Of a stretch of 64,000 nucleotides of DNA, positions 47,654-57,188 are shown piece after piece. Made by a program: the position numbers and the translations under genes. Under the pieces are notes generated by a model. It was not told the origin of the DNA, searched no databases, and was given only the letters and a program-made list of their open reading frames with translations. Source of the DNA: Pseudomonas kermanshahensis (GTDB lineage Bacteria; Pseudomonadota; Gammaproteobacteria; Pseudomonadales; Pseudomonadaceae); assembly GCF_014269205.2 (NCBI RefSeq), contig NZ_JABWRY020000001.1:186001-250000 (forward strand), given 5' to 3'. Numbering within the stretch: the first letter of the stretch is position 1; each line of letters starts with the position of its first letter.

Positions 47654-49006
47654 TCAGGCCCCCATCAGCGCTTGGCCACAGACCCGCAGCACCTGGCCAT
47701 TGACCGCGCCGGAGCCGGGCTGGCTGAGCCAGGCAATGGCCTCGGCGACGTCTTGTGGCCGCCCGCCTTGGCCCAGTGAGCTCAAGCGGCGCCCGGCCTC
47801 GCGCAGCCCCATAGGCATGGCGGCGGTCATGTGCGTTTCGATGAAGCCGGGGGCCACGGCATTGATGCTGGCACCCTGCGCTGCGAGTTTTGCCGCCCAG
47901 GCCTGGGCGAAGCCGATCAAGCCGGCCTTGCTCGCCGCATAGTTGGCCTGCCCGCGGTTACCGGCAATGCCGCTGACCGACGCCAGCAGCGTGATGCGCG
48001 CGTTCTCGCCGAGCGCGCCTGCTTCATACAGTGCCTGGGTGAGTACCTGCGGTGCCTTGAGGTTCACGGCCATCACCGCATCCCAATATTCGGGGGTCAT
48101 GTTGGCCAGGGTCTTGTCGCGGGTGATGCCGGCATTGTGCACCACGATGTCGATACCCCCGGGCAGCGCTTCGAGCAACTGCGCTGCGGCGTCATTGGCG
48201 CAGATGTCCAGCGCCAGTGCCTTGCCGCCCAGCCGCGCGGCGAGGGCTTCGAGGTCTTGCCGGGCTTGCGGCACATCCAGCAGCAGCACCTCGGCGCCGT
48301 CCCGCGCCAGGGTTTCGGCAATCGCGGCGCCGATACCGCGTGCAGCGCCGGTCACCAGGGCGCGTCGTCCGCCAAGCGGGCGGGTCCAGTCCTCGACCTG
48401 GCTGGCGCAGGCTTCAAGGCGCAGCACCTGGCCAGAAATGAACGCGCTCTTGGGCGAAAGGAAGAAGCGCAGGGCACCTTCCAACTGGTCTTCAGCACCT
48501 TGGCCGATATACAGCAACTGTGCGGTCGCGCCGTTGCGCAGCTCTTTGGCCAGCGAGCGGCTGAACCCTTCGAGCGCCCGTTGCGTGACACTGGCCAGTG
48601 GGTCGTCGAGGCCTTCTGGCGCGCGGCCGAGGATCACCACGTGGGCGCAGGGCGCCAGGCTGCGCAGCAACGGCTGGAAAAATTCGCGCAACTGCTTCAA
48701 TTCATCGCTGTCGGACAGGTGAGTGGCATCGAACACCACGGCTTTGAGCTTCGGCCCAAGCCCTGCAACCCAGGCCGGCGCCTGTAACCCTTCGGCATTG
48801 AAGCTGTAGAGTTCGTCGGTGAGGCGTGGGGCGATGGCCTCGACCTGGCGCGTCAGTGGCCCGCCACCCAGTACCAGGGCACCCTCTACCGGGCGCAGGC
48901 GGCCTGCCTGCCAGCGCTCCAGCGGGGCCGGGTGTGGCAGGCCGAGGGCATCCACAAGGCGGCGGCCGAGGTTGGAGTTGGCAAAGCCGAGGTAGCGATC
49001 GCTCAT
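47654..49006 (-). CDS. High-molecular-weight 3-oxoacyl reductase (FabG4 type)
   Basis: 450 residues, about 200 more than ordinary FabG. Residues 1-~210 form an extra nucleotide-fold-like domain without a clear cofactor motif; the SDR domain starts near residue 214 with RALVTGAARGIGAAIAETLA and has NAGITRD, the Ser in LLASVSGIAGNRGQ and the YAASK catalytic pair. This is the architecture of mycobacterial FabG4, which prefers NADH and CoA thioesters. Start 49006 follows the conserved SDRYLGFANSNLGRRL; longer frames have no support. Divergent from the thiolase gene (112-bp gap). Confidence 0.92.
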   Translation of the reverse strand: MSDRYLGFANSNLGRRLVDALGLPHPAPLERWQAGRLRPVEGALVLGGGPLTRQVEAIAPRLTDELYSFNAEGLQAPAWVAGLGPKLKAVVFDATHLSDSDELKQLREFFQPLLRSLAPCAHVVILGRAPEGLDDPLASVTQRALEGFSRSLAKELRNGATAQLLYIGQGAEDQLEGALRFFLSPKSAFISGQVLRLEACASQVEDWTRPLGGRRALVTGAARGIGAAIAETLARDGAEVLLLDVPQARQDLEALAARLGGKALALDICANDAAAQLLEALPGGIDIVVHNAGITRDKTLANMTPEYWDAVMAVNLKAPQVLTQALYEAGALGENARITLLASVSGIAGNRGQANYAASKAGLIGFAQAWAAKLAAQGASINAVAPGFIETHMTAAMPMGLREAGRRLSSLGQGGRPQDVAEAIAWLSQPGSGAVNGQVLRVCGQALMGA

Positions 49007-49118
49007 GAGTGGGTCTCCCTGAAGGCAAGCTTGAAAGTGTGGACCAACTTTGTGGCAAGGTCGTTCGAATGCGGTAAAAACACCTAGGCTGTACGGTTTA
49101 AATTGTTTCAGGAGGAAC

Positions 49119-50402
49119 ATGCGCATGCGTTCACCTCGCCGGGTCGCGATCCTGGGCGGCAACCGAATCCCGTTCGCCCGTTCCAATGGTGCCTACGCCA
49201 CCGCCAGCAACCAGGCAATGCTGACCGTCGCCCTGGAGGGCCTGATCGAGCGTTACCGCTTGCATGGGCTGCAGCTGGGCGAAGTGGTGGCGGGCGCGGT
49301 GCTGAAGCACTCCCGTGACATGAACCTGACCCGCGAATGCGTGCTCGGTTCGCGTTTGTCGCCGCGCACGCCGGCCTACGACATCCAGCAGGCCTGCGGC
49401 ACGGGGCTGGAGGCGGCCTTGCTGGTGGCCAACAAGATTGCCCTTGGGCAGATCGACAGCGGCATCGCGGGCGGTGTCGACACCACCTCCGATGCGCCGA
49501 TTGCCGTTAACGAAGGGTTGCGCCACATACTGCTGGAGGCCAACCGCGGCAAAAGCCTGGGTGAACGGCTGAAGCCGTTCCTGAAGTTGCGCCCCGGCCA
49601 CCTGAAGCCTGAGTTGCCGCGCAATGGCGAGCCGCGCACAGGCCTGTCGATGGGCGAGCATTGCGAGCGCATGGCGCAGGCCTGGCGGATCGACCGCGCC
49701 GAGCAGGATGCACTGACCTTGCTTAGCCATCAGCGGCTGGCGGCCTCCTATGCCGAAGGCTGGCAGGATGATCTGCTCACGCCCTTCCTGGCACTTAGCC
49801 GTGACAACAACCTGCGGCCGGACCTGACCTTGGAGCAACTGGCCAAGCTCAAACCGGCATTCGACCGCAGCGGGCTGGGCACGCTTACCGCAGGCAACTC
49901 CACCCCTTTGACCGATGGCGCATCGCTGGTGCTGTTGGGCACGGAGGAATGGGCGCAGGCACAGGGGCTTCCGGTGTTGGCCTACCTGGTTGACGGCGAG
50001 ACCGCAGCGGTTGATTTCGTCACGGGCCGTGAAGGGTTGTTGATGGCGCCGGTGTATGCAGTGCCGCGCCTGTTGGCGCGCAATGGGTTGAGCCTGCAGG
50101 ATTTTGACTACTACGAGATTCACGAAGCCTTCGCCGCCCAGGTGTTGTGCACCCTCAAGGCCTGGGAGGATGCGGAGTACTGCCGTGATCGCCTGGGGCT
50201 GGACGCACCGCTTGGGGCAATCGACCGCAGCAAGCTCAACGTCAAAGGCAGCTCGCTGGCGGCGGGGCATCCGTTTGCCGCGACCGGAGGGCGGATATTG
50301 GCCCACCTGGCGAAGCTGCTGGCCGCGACGGGGAAGGGCCGCGGTTTGATATCGATTTGTGCGGCAGGTGGGCAAGGGGTGACGGTCATCGTCGAACGGT
50401 GA
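49119..50402 (+). CDS. Acetyl-CoA C-acyltransferase (thiolase)
   Basis: 427-residue thiolase, FadI/FadA2-like. The nucleophilic Cys is in DIQQACGTGLEAALL; the second His is in YYEIHEAFAAQV and the C-terminal Cys in ICAAGGQGVTVI (the usual GGG is AGG). The N-terminus is RRVAILGGNRIPFARSNGAY. AGGAGG ends three bases before ATG 49119 and nine before ATG 49125, so the latter may be the true start. Divergent from fabG/maoC-type genes and followed by an AraC regulator on the same strand. Confidence 0.93.
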   Translation: MRMRSPRRVAILGGNRIPFARSNGAYATASNQAMLTVALEGLIERYRLHGLQLGEVVAGAVLKHSRDMNLTRECVLGSRLSPRTPAYDIQQACGTGLEAALLVANKIALGQIDSGIAGGVDTTSDAPIAVNEGLRHILLEANRGKSLGERLKPFLKLRPGHLKPELPRNGEPRTGLSMGEHCERMAQAWRIDRAEQDALTLLSHQRLAASYAEGWQDDLLTPFLALSRDNNLRPDLTLEQLAKLKPAFDRSGLGTLTAGNSTPLTDGASLVLLGTEEWAQAQGLPVLAYLVDGETAAVDFVTGREGLLMAPVYAVPRLLARNGLSLQDFDYYEIHEAFAAQVLCTLKAWEDAEYCRDRLGLDAPLGAIDRSKLNVKGSSLAAGHPFAATGGRILAHLAKLLAATGKGRGLISICAAGGQGVTVIVER

Positions 50403-50475
50403 TCAGGTGGGGCAGATGTCACAGTCATGTCGCGCAACTGGTAGGCTTGTCCGATCAGAACTACAAGAAACCGCC

Positions 50476-51255
50476 ATGCCGATCATCGGACATCCCCGGG
50501 CCATCCCGGCGCTCGACCACCTGCCCAGGCCCCTTTATGCCCGCGCCGAAAGCCTCGGCGCCGGCTCCTGGACCACTCGCCATCAGCACGACTGGGTGCA
50601 GTTTTCCTACGCCATCAGTGGCGTTCTCGGCGTCTACACCCGCGATGGCAGCTATTTCGCGCCCCCTCAGTGGGGTGTGTGGATCCCGGCGGACGCCGAA
50701 CACGAAGTGGTGACGTCGATGCAGGCCGAAATGCGCAGCCTGTACGTGCGCCGCGATGCCTGCCCGTGGGCGCCGGAGCACTGCCGGGTGCTGGAGGTGA
50801 CGCCGCTGGCGCGGGAGTTGATCAAGCAGTTCTGCCTGTTCCCGGCGGATTACCCGGAAGCCGACAGCGCCGAATCGCGATTGGTCGCGGTACTGCTCGA
50901 CCAGTTGCGCACGTTGCCGGAAGTCGGGTTCTCGTTGCCCCTCCCGCGTCATCCGGGGTTGCTGGCGTTGTGTAATAGTCTGATCGCGGCACCGGATACA
51001 GCCCAGACCTTGCAGCAATGGGCGCTGCAACTGGAGTGTTCGGCGAAGACGTTGATGCGGCTGTTTCAGCGTGAGACGGGGTTGAGCTTTCGCAACTGGC
51101 GTCAGCGCATGCGGCTGCTGTCATCGCTGGCGTTGCTGGAGGCGGGGGAGAATGTAACGGAGGCCGCGTTGGGGTGTGGGTATGACTCGACCTCGGCTTA
51201 CATCGCGGCGTTCAAGCAGTTGTTTGGGGCGACGCCTGGGGAGCTGAAACTGTAG
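50476..51255 (+). CDS. AraC family transcriptional regulator
   Basis: 259 residues: an N-terminal cupin sensor (HQHDWVQFSYAISGVLGVYT, PPQWGVWIPADAEHEV) and a C-terminal AraC double helix-turn-helix (LQLECSAKTLMRLFQRETGL, WRQRMRLLSSLALLEAG, CGYDSTSAYIAAFKQLFG). The target is unknown; it lies 73 bp after the thiolase on the same strand. A REP pair begins just before its stop codon. Confidence 0.92.
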   Translation: MPIIGHPRAIPALDHLPRPLYARAESLGAGSWTTRHQHDWVQFSYAISGVLGVYTRDGSYFAPPQWGVWIPADAEHEVVTSMQAEMRSLYVRRDACPWAPEHCRVLEVTPLARELIKQFCLFPADYPEADSAESRLVAVLLDQLRTLPEVGFSLPLPRHPGLLALCNSLIAAPDTAQTLQQWALQLECSAKTLMRLFQRETGLSFRNWRQRMRLLSSLALLEAGENVTEAALGCGYDSTSAYIAAFKQLFGATPGELKL

Positions 51256-51347
51256 GAGCAGCCTTGTGCTGCGAAGAGGCCAGTGATAGCAGCGAAAAAC
51301 TATGCTGTTGTCACCGGCCTCTTCGCAGCGCAAGGCTGCTCCTACAG
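51251..51347. repeat. REP inverted pair after the AraC gene
   Basis: Arms TGTAGGAGCAGCCTTGTGCT... (51251-51281) and the inverted copy 51316-51346, the same family as 38198-38292. The first arm overlaps the last codons and stop of the AraC gene. The AraC gene and the following chemoreceptor gene are convergent, so the hairpin can serve both. Confidence 0.88.
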
Positions 51348-51375
51348 GTCGCTTGCTTTAGCCGTGAAGTGGCTG

Positions 51376-53319
51376 TCAGGTGCGGAAGCGTCGTACCAGC
51401 GAATCCAGCTCGTTGGACAACCCTGCCAGGCTCTCCGAGTCTTGGCGCGCAGCCTGGGCCAGTTCGGCCACCAGTTGCGCATCGCCATGGATCTGGCTGA
51501 TGTGCCGGTTGATGTCCTCGGCTACCTGATGCTGCTCTTCCGCTGCCGTGGCGATCTGCGTGTTCATGTCGCGAATCACGTCCACCGACTCACGGATCTG
51601 GCCAAAGCTGTCGCGGGCCAGGCCAATGCGGCTGACCGACTGCTGCGACACTTCCAGGCTGGCGTGCATCTGTTCGGCAACCTCGGCGGTGCGGCTGGCC
51701 AGGTTGCCCAGCAGGCCATCGATCTCGGCGGTGGAGTCGGCGGTACGCTTGGCCAGCGCCCGCACTTCATCGGCGACGACGGCGAAGCCACGGCCCTGTT
51801 CACCGGCGCGGGCGGCCTCGATCGCGGCATTGAGGGCCAGCAGGTTGGTCTGCTCGGCAATCGAGCGAATGGTGCCGAGGATCGACTGGATGGCGTTGCT
51901 GTCGCGTTCCAGCTGCTGAATCGACTGGGCCGATTGCTCGATCTCCTGGCTCAGGCGGTCGACGCTGTTCACGGCTGCATCGATCTGCTGCTGGCCTTCA
52001 CGGGCTTGCTGCTGGCCACTGTCGGCCGACTGCGCCGCCTGGCTGCACGAGCGGGCGACTTCGTTGGCGGTGGCGACCATTTCGTGGAAGGCGGTAGAGA
52101 CCATGTCCACGGCTTCGCGCTGGCGCCCGGCCGCCTCGGCCATGTCACTGGACACCCGGGTCGAGCTGGTGGAGGTGCTGAGGATCTTGCTGGCGGCAGA
52201 GCCGATGTGCTGGATCAGGCTGCGGATCGCGCCGAGGAACTGGTTGAACCAGCTGGCCAGTTGGGCGGTTTCGTCGCGCCCGCGCACTTCCAGGTTGCGG
52301 GTCAGGTCGCCTTCGCCCTGGGCGATGTCTTCCAGGCCGCTGGTGACGCTGTTGATCGGGCGCACGATCAGCTTGGCGAACGCCGCACCGACCACGGCGA
52401 ACAGCGCGGCCAGCACCAGTGCGATGGTGCCGATCAACCACGTCAGGCGGGTGGTGGTCTGCATCACTTCGCTTTGCTCGATCAGGCCGATGAAGGTCCA
52501 GCCCAGTTGCTCGTCGGGGTAGATGTTGGCCATGTAGCGCACGCCATTGAGCTCGACTTCGACCAGCCCTTTACCTGCCTTGGCCAGGTCGGCATAGCCG
52601 TTACCGAAGCTGCCCAGTTGCTTGAAGTTGTGGCTGGCGTCACGTGGGTCGACCATCACGTTGCCGTTGTTTTCCACCAGCATCAGGTAGCCGCTTTCGC
52701 CCAGCTTGATCTGCTGGACGATCTGGGTCAGGCCCTTGAGCGACACATCGATGTTGACCACGCCACCCGGGTTACCCAGCTGGTTGGCCACGGCGCGCAC
52801 GGTGCTGACCAGCACGGCGTCGTCGGCGGCCCAGTAATAGGCGCCGGTACGCAGGGTTTTGCCAGGGTTGGCCATGGCCAACTGGTACCACGGGCGAGGG
52901 CGGGGGTCGTAGTTGACGAACTTCTGCCCCGCGGGCCAGCCGACATAGCCGCCATCGCTGACACCGTAGGAAAGGTAGGCGTAGCCTGGGTGGGAATCGG
53001 CCAGGCGGGTGAAGAACTCGAGCACCTGCTTGTCCTGCTCGCCCAGCTCATACGATGGGTTGGCGCTCATGAACTTGTTCAGGTTGTTGCCCGTGGCCGC
53101 AATCATGGGTTGTGAGGCCAGGTATTCGACGTTCTGGTTGATGCCCTGGAAGAAGATGTTCATCGCGTTGCTGACCTGGCGAATTTCCCGGCTGCTGCTG
53201 TCGAGGAATCCGTCGCGGGCTTCGCCGCGCAGGTTGAGGACCACCAAGGTGGCCACGAGGACGATGGGCAAGCCGGCGATGACCGCGAATGCCCAGGTCA
53301 GTTTCTGTTTGATGCTCAT
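51376..53319 (-). CDS. Methyl-accepting chemotaxis protein with dCache sensor
   Basis: 647-residue chemoreceptor: first span at the N-terminus ([20 protein letters not shown]), a ~250-residue periplasmic dCache domain ([49 protein letters not shown]), second span near residue 290 ([20 protein letters not shown]), HAMP, and the signalling hairpin with [20 protein letters not shown]. The Y-x4-R-x-W-Y part of the amino-acid-type ligand motif is present, but the next element (YYWAADDAV) departs from it, so the ligand is not assigned. No CheR-binding pentapeptide. Confidence 0.94.
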   Translation of the reverse strand: MSIKQKLTWAFAVIAGLPIVLVATLVVLNLRGEARDGFLDSSSREIRQVSNAMNIFFQGINQNVEYLASQPMIAATGNNLNKFMSANPSYELGEQDKQVLEFFTRLADSHPGYAYLSYGVSDGGYVGWPAGQKFVNYDPRPRPWYQLAMANPGKTLRTGAYYWAADDAVLVSTVRAVANQLGNPGGVVNIDVSLKGLTQIVQQIKLGESGYLMLVENNGNVMVDPRDASHNFKQLGSFGNGYADLAKAGKGLVEVELNGVRYMANIYPDEQLGWTFIGLIEQSEVMQTTTRLTWLIGTIALVLAALFAVVGAAFAKLIVRPINSVTSGLEDIAQGEGDLTRNLEVRGRDETAQLASWFNQFLGAIRSLIQHIGSAASKILSTSTSSTRVSSDMAEAAGRQREAVDMVSTAFHEMVATANEVARSCSQAAQSADSGQQQAREGQQQIDAAVNSVDRLSQEIEQSAQSIQQLERDSNAIQSILGTIRSIAEQTNLLALNAAIEAARAGEQGRGFAVVADEVRALAKRTADSTAEIDGLLGNLASRTAEVAEQMHASLEVSQQSVSRIGLARDSFGQIRESVDVIRDMNTQIATAAEEQHQVAEDINRHISQIHGDAQLVAELAQAARQDSESLAGLSNELDSLVRRFRT

Positions 53320-53490
53320 CGACGCTCCCGGAATTTTTTTGTTGTCGACACACGAGGCAGGTAGTTACTGCATCGGCAGCGTCCGGGATTAGATGAAGGC
53401 AAATGCCCGTATTTATTAGGGAATGTCGCACTAGGCGATGATTCGGTCGTGTTTAGGCGAATATGGCATACCAAAGCGTCGTGGCGAGCC

Positions 53491-53901
53491 TCAGCGGCAA
53501 CATCCGCCAACGTTTCCGTTTGCTAAATCCTTCAGGATCGGACAGTCCGGCCGCTCGTCTCCCTGGCAGTGGGAGACCAGGTCGCTGAGGGTGTCGCGCA
53601 GGCTCACCAGCTCTTCTATGCGCCGGTTCAGCTCATCGATATGTTGCATGGCCAGCGCCTTGACGTCGGCACTGGCCCGTTGCCGGTCTTGCCAGAGGGT
53701 CAGCAACTTGCCGACCTCTTCCAGAGAAAAGCCCAAGTCGCGGGAGCGCTTGATGAAGGCCAGGCTGTGCAGGTCTTCCGGCTGGTAAAGGCGGTAGCCG
53801 CTGTCACTGCGGGTGGCTGGCTTGAGCAGGCCGATGGACTCGTAGTAGCGGATCATCTTGGTGCTGAGCCCGCTGCGGCGGGCGGCCTGGCCGATGTTCA
53901 T
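53491..53901 (-). CDS. cueR: Copper-responsive MerR-family regulator CueR
   Basis: 136-residue MerR-type regulator. N-terminal winged helix [20 protein letters not shown], dimer helix, and the Cu(I)-binding cysteines at positions 112 and 120 ([13 protein letters not shown]) as in E. coli CueR. Ser77, the marker of monovalent-metal sensing, is present (QRASADV). The tail has an extra CC pair (GGCCR). Its ATG overlaps the copA stop by 4 bp, so it is made from the copA transcript. Target promoters with CueR-type operators lie at 56323-56353 and 56821-56851. Confidence 0.95.
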   Translation of the reverse strand: MNIGQAARRSGLSTKMIRYYESIGLLKPATRSDSGYRLYQPEDLHSLAFIKRSRDLGFSLEEVGKLLTLWQDRQRASADVKALAMQHIDELNRRIEELVSLRDTLSDLVSHCQGDERPDCPILKDLANGNVGGCCR

Positions 53902-56297
53902 GGGGCCTCCTGGGAGCTGCTGGTGGGTTTCCAGGTCTTGAGCCACAGCGCATTGCTGACCACGCTGACGCTGGACAGGGCCATGGCGGCGCCGGCGAGT
54001 ACCGGGTTGAGGTAACCCAGCGCGGCCAGGGGGATACCGACCAGGTTATAGATGAACGCCCAGAACAGGTTCTGGCGGATTTTCGCGTAGGTCTTGCGGC
54101 TGATCTCCAGGGCTGCGGGTACCAGGCGTGGGTCGCCGCGCATCAGGGTGATGCCGGCGGCCTGCATGGCCACGTCGGTGCCACCGCCCATGGCGATGCC
54201 GATGTCGGCAGCGGCAAGGGCCGGGGCATCGTTGATGCCGTCGCCTACCATCGCCACCACGCCGTCCTGTTTCAGTGCCGTCACGGTGGCAGCCTTGTCG
54301 GCAGGCAGCACTTCGGCATGCACGTCGTTGATCCCGAGGGCGTCGGCAACCACCTTCGCGCTGCCGCGGTTGTCGCCGGTCAGCAGGTGGCTGCTGATGT
54401 GTTGTGCGTGCAGGCTATCGATAGCCTGCTTCGCGCCCGGTTTGAGGCTGTCGCCGAAGGCGAACAGGCCCAGCACGCGAGGTTGTGCGCCGCGCTCGAT
54501 CAGCCAGGACAGCGTACGCCCTTCAGCCTCCCAGGCGTGGGCTTTGGCGGCCAAGCCGCCGGGTTGCAGCGTGCTCTCGTCGAGCATGCGACGGTTACCC
54601 AGGGCCAAGTCACGGCCTTCCACCCGCCCGGCGATGCCCCGCCCGGTCAGCGACTGGCTGTCGACGACTGTTGGCACCTCCAGTTGCTGCTCAGCGCACG
54701 CCTCCAGCACGGCTTTGGCCAATGGGTGCTCACTGCCGCGCTGCAGGGCGCCGGCCAAGCGGTGCAGCTCGGCGGTGGTGCCGACCAGTGCCTGGCTGTG
54801 GACCACGCGTGGGCTGCCGGACGTCAGGGTGCCGGTCTTGTCGAACACGACCCGGTTCACCGCATGGGCACGCTCCAGGGCTTCGGCGTCCTTGATCAGG
54901 ATGCCGTGGCGGGCGGCGACACCGGTACCGGCCATGATCGCCGCTGGCGTTGCCAGGCCGAGTGCACAGGGGCAGGCAATCACCAGCACGGCGACCGCAT
55001 TGATCAGCGCGGTTTCCAGCGGGGCACCGGCCAGCCACCAGCCGATCAGCGTGATCAGTGCGATCACCAGTACGGCGGGGACGAATACCTGGCTGACCCG
55101 GTCCACCAGCTTCTGGATAGGCGCCTTGGCCGCCTGGGCATCTTCGACCAGGCGGATGATCCGGGCCAGCACGGTTTCGGTACCCAATGCCTGGGTGCGC
55201 ACCAGTAGCCGCCCTTCACCATTGATGGCGCCACCGGTGACGGGGTCGCCAGGCTGCTTGGGCACTGGCAGGCTCTCGCCGCTGATCAAGGCCTCGTCGG
55301 CATGGCTGCTGCCTTCCTCGACTTCGCCATCGACCGGGAAGCGTTCACCGGGTTTGACCACGACCAGGTCACCCACACGCAGTTGGGCGATGGCCACGTC
55401 TTCTTCGCGGCCATCGACCACGCGCACTGCGCGTTCGGGGCGCAGTGCTTCAAGGGCCCGAATGGCGCTGGCGGTCTGGCGTTTGGCGCGGCTCTCCAAG
55501 TACTTGCCCAGCAAGACCAAGGCAATGACCACGGCCGAGGCTTCGAAATACAGGTGCGGAACCATGCCGGCAGGGGCTTGTGCCCATTGGTACAGGCTCA
55601 GGCCGTAACCGGCACTGGTGCCAAGGGCCACCAGCAGGTCCATGTTGCCGGCGCCGGCACGCACGGCCTTATAGGCGGCCACGTAAAAGCGTGCACCGAG
55701 AATGAACTGTACGGGCGTAGCCAGCAGGAACTGCGCCCAGGCGGGCAGCATCCAGTGCAGGCCAAAAGGCTGTACCAACATCGGCAAAACGAGTGGCAGG
55801 GCCAGCAGCAAGGCGGCACCGACCGCCAGGCGTTCGTTGCGCAGGCGGCGCTGGGCATCGCGCTGATCATCGTGGCCTGCGTGCGGCAGGCTGGCGCTGT
55901 AGCCGGCCTTTTGCACGGCGTCGATCAGCAGGCTGTCGTCGAGGGCCGCGAGCACCTCGAGGTGCGCGCGTTCGCTGGCCAGGTTAACGCTGACCTGTTC
56001 GACCCCAGGCAGTTTGCCGAGTGCGCGCTCGACGCGGCCGACGCAAGTGGCGCAGGTCATGCCGTCAATCTGCAACTCGACAGTACGGGTGGGCACGCCA
56101 TAGCCGGCTTCACGCACGGCGTCGAGCAAGGCCGGCAGGCTGCTGGCCGGGGCCTGGACCCGGGCCTGTTCGGTGGCGAGGTTGACGCTGACCTGTTCAG
56201 CGCCGTCGACCTTGCGCAGGGCGCGCTCGACCCGGCCAGCACAGCTGGCGCAGGTCATGCCGGAAATCGGCAGGTCGAAGGTGGTGGATGCGGGCAT
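53898..56297 (-). CDS. copA: Copper-exporting P1B-type ATPase
   Basis: 799-residue inner-membrane Cu(I) pump. Two N-terminal metal-binding domains, [10 protein letters not shown] (Cys16/19) and [10 protein letters not shown] (Cys82/85), are followed by eight predicted spans, the metal-site CPC in [20 protein letters not shown], the phosphorylation site DKTGTLTSG, the nucleotide-site HP in [10 protein letters not shown] and the hinge [20 protein letters not shown]. Start 56297 is preceded by AGGAGG. Transcribed from a CueR-type promoter just upstream and coupled to cueR. Confidence 0.97.
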   Translation of the reverse strand: MPASTTFDLPISGMTCASCAGRVERALRKVDGAEQVSVNLATEQARVQAPASSLPALLDAVREAGYGVPTRTVELQIDGMTCATCVGRVERALGKLPGVEQVSVNLASERAHLEVLAALDDSLLIDAVQKAGYSASLPHAGHDDQRDAQRRLRNERLAVGAALLLALPLVLPMLVQPFGLHWMLPAWAQFLLATPVQFILGARFYVAAYKAVRAGAGNMDLLVALGTSAGYGLSLYQWAQAPAGMVPHLYFEASAVVIALVLLGKYLESRAKRQTASAIRALEALRPERAVRVVDGREEDVAIAQLRVGDLVVVKPGERFPVDGEVEEGSSHADEALISGESLPVPKQPGDPVTGGAINGEGRLLVRTQALGTETVLARIIRLVEDAQAAKAPIQKLVDRVSQVFVPAVLVIALITLIGWWLAGAPLETALINAVAVLVIACPCALGLATPAAIMAGTGVAARHGILIKDAEALERAHAVNRVVFDKTGTLTSGSPRVVHSQALVGTTAELHRLAGALQRGSEHPLAKAVLEACAEQQLEVPTVVDSQSLTGRGIAGRVEGRDLALGNRRMLDESTLQPGGLAAKAHAWEAEGRTLSWLIERGAQPRVLGLFAFGDSLKPGAKQAIDSLHAQHISSHLLTGDNRGSAKVVADALGINDVHAEVLPADKAATVTALKQDGVVAMVGDGINDAPALAAADIGIAMGGGTDVAMQAAGITLMRGDPRLVPAALEISRKTYAKIRQNLFWAFIYNLVGIPLAALGYLNPVLAGAAMALSSVSVVSNALWLKTWKPTSSSQEAP

Positions 56298-56322
56298 GGC
56301 TGTCCTCCTTGGATTGGCCTCC

Positions 56323-56353
56323 AGCATCAACCTTGCCACGTAGGCAAGGTCAA
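56323..56353 (-). promoter_or_regulatory. CueR-type promoter/operator of copA
   Basis: Minus strand: -35 TTGACC, 19-bp spacer containing the inverted repeat ACCTTGCC-N5-GGCAAGGT (56330-56350), and -10 GATGCT. The over-long spacer is typical of MerR-family promoters. The -35 overlaps the stop codon of the upstream gene at 56350-56352. Confidence 0.88.
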
Positions 56354-56736
56354 TAGCCTAGGCCGGCGCGCTTCAATTCCAGCCCATTGTGGCCCATGGC
56401 AATCCGGTATTTGTTGATCTGGCCCGCCTGCAGGTTCAAACGTGTGCTGCGCTGGTCTTCGATACCGGGGGCGCAACCGGGGGTCTGCCCTGGCAGTAGG
56501 CGCAGGCGTATATCCACAGGGCCTGGTGGCAGGTTGAAGGCGGTCGATTGCTCCTGGAATACGCGCCCGGAGAGCTGATCGTTGAGGTACACGCCGATTT
56601 CGCAGTTGGTGGCCACTACCAGGCGCTCCCGCGAAATGATCAGTACGCTGTAGTCCGAGTTGCCTTCGGCGTTGGCCGGTGGCACCGCAGCCAGCGCGCT
56701 CAAAAGCCCGACGACGCCCAATGCTGCCCTGAACAT
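56350..56736 (-). CDS. Hypothetical periplasmic protein
   Basis: 128 residues with a signal peptide ([23 protein letters not shown]). The mature part ([60 protein letters not shown]) is beta-rich with two Cys that could form a disulfide; it vaguely recalls DUF2846-like envelope proteins, but I do not assign it. AGGAGA precedes the start. It lies between copZ and copA; its end overlaps the copA promoter. A link to copper is only suggested by position. Confidence 0.75.
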   Translation of the reverse strand: MFRAALGVVGLLSALAAVPPANAEGNSDYSVLIISRERLVVATNCEIGVYLNDQLSGRVFQEQSTAFNLPPGPVDIRLRLLPGQTPGCAPGIEDQRSTRLNLQAGQINKYRIAMGHNGLELKRAGLGY

Positions 56737-56820
56737 GATGAATCTCCTGCTTGCCTGATCGTCAAAGGCGCAGCTTGGCCGACGTGAGCGCGGATTTCCA
56801 GCCCGCACGCGCGCAGGGGC

Positions 56821-56851
56821 TTGACCTTGCCCCGATGGCAAGCTTGAAACT
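56821..56851 (+). promoter_or_regulatory. CueR-type promoter/operator of copZ
   Basis: Plus strand: -35 TTGACC (56821-56826), 19-bp spacer with ACCTTGCC-N5-GGCAAGCT (56824-56844) and -10 GAAACT (56846-56851), 28 bp before the copZ start. Left half-site and spacing are identical to those of the copA site. Confidence 0.88.
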
Positions 56852-56878
56852 GCGTGAAAACCTGAAGGAGGCAACCCT

Positions 56879-57076
56879 ATGCAAGTGTTCAATGTACAAG
56901 GCATGACCTGTGGCCATTGCGTCAAAGCGGTGACCCGTGCGGTGCAGGGGCAGGACGCCGATGCCAAGGTCGAAGTCGACCTGGCAGGCAAGCAGGTGCG
57001 GGTGCAGAGTGCCATGGCGGTGGAGCAGATCCTCACCGCGATTCGTGACGAGGGTTACCAGGCCGAGCTGGCGTGA
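56879..57076 (+). CDS. copZ: Copper chaperone CopZ
   Basis: 65-residue cytoplasmic HMA-domain protein that delivers Cu(I) to CopA. The metal site is MTCGHC (Cys11/Cys14), followed by the usual beta-alpha-beta-beta-alpha-beta pattern ending IRDEGYQAELA. AAGGAGG lies a few bases before the start. Has its own CueR-type promoter and a terminator immediately after. Confidence 0.96.
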   Translation: MQVFNVQGMTCGHCVKAVTRAVQGQDADAKVEVDLAGKQVRVQSAMAVEQILTAIRDEGYQAELA

Positions 57077-57086
57077 AGCCCTGCGC

Positions 57087-57112
57087 CGGGGGCGCATGAG
57101 GCCCCCGGTTTT
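57087..57112 (+). terminator. Rho-independent terminator of copZ
   Basis: CCGGGGGC-N6-GCCCCCGG followed by TTTTG, about 10 bp after the copZ stop. Confidence 0.88.
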
Positions 57113-57188
57113 GTTGCAAATCTTTTCATGCTGGTCGAGTCCTTAGCAGGTAGACTTACGCACTTGCTTAGCCTGCTATGGATTCCTG

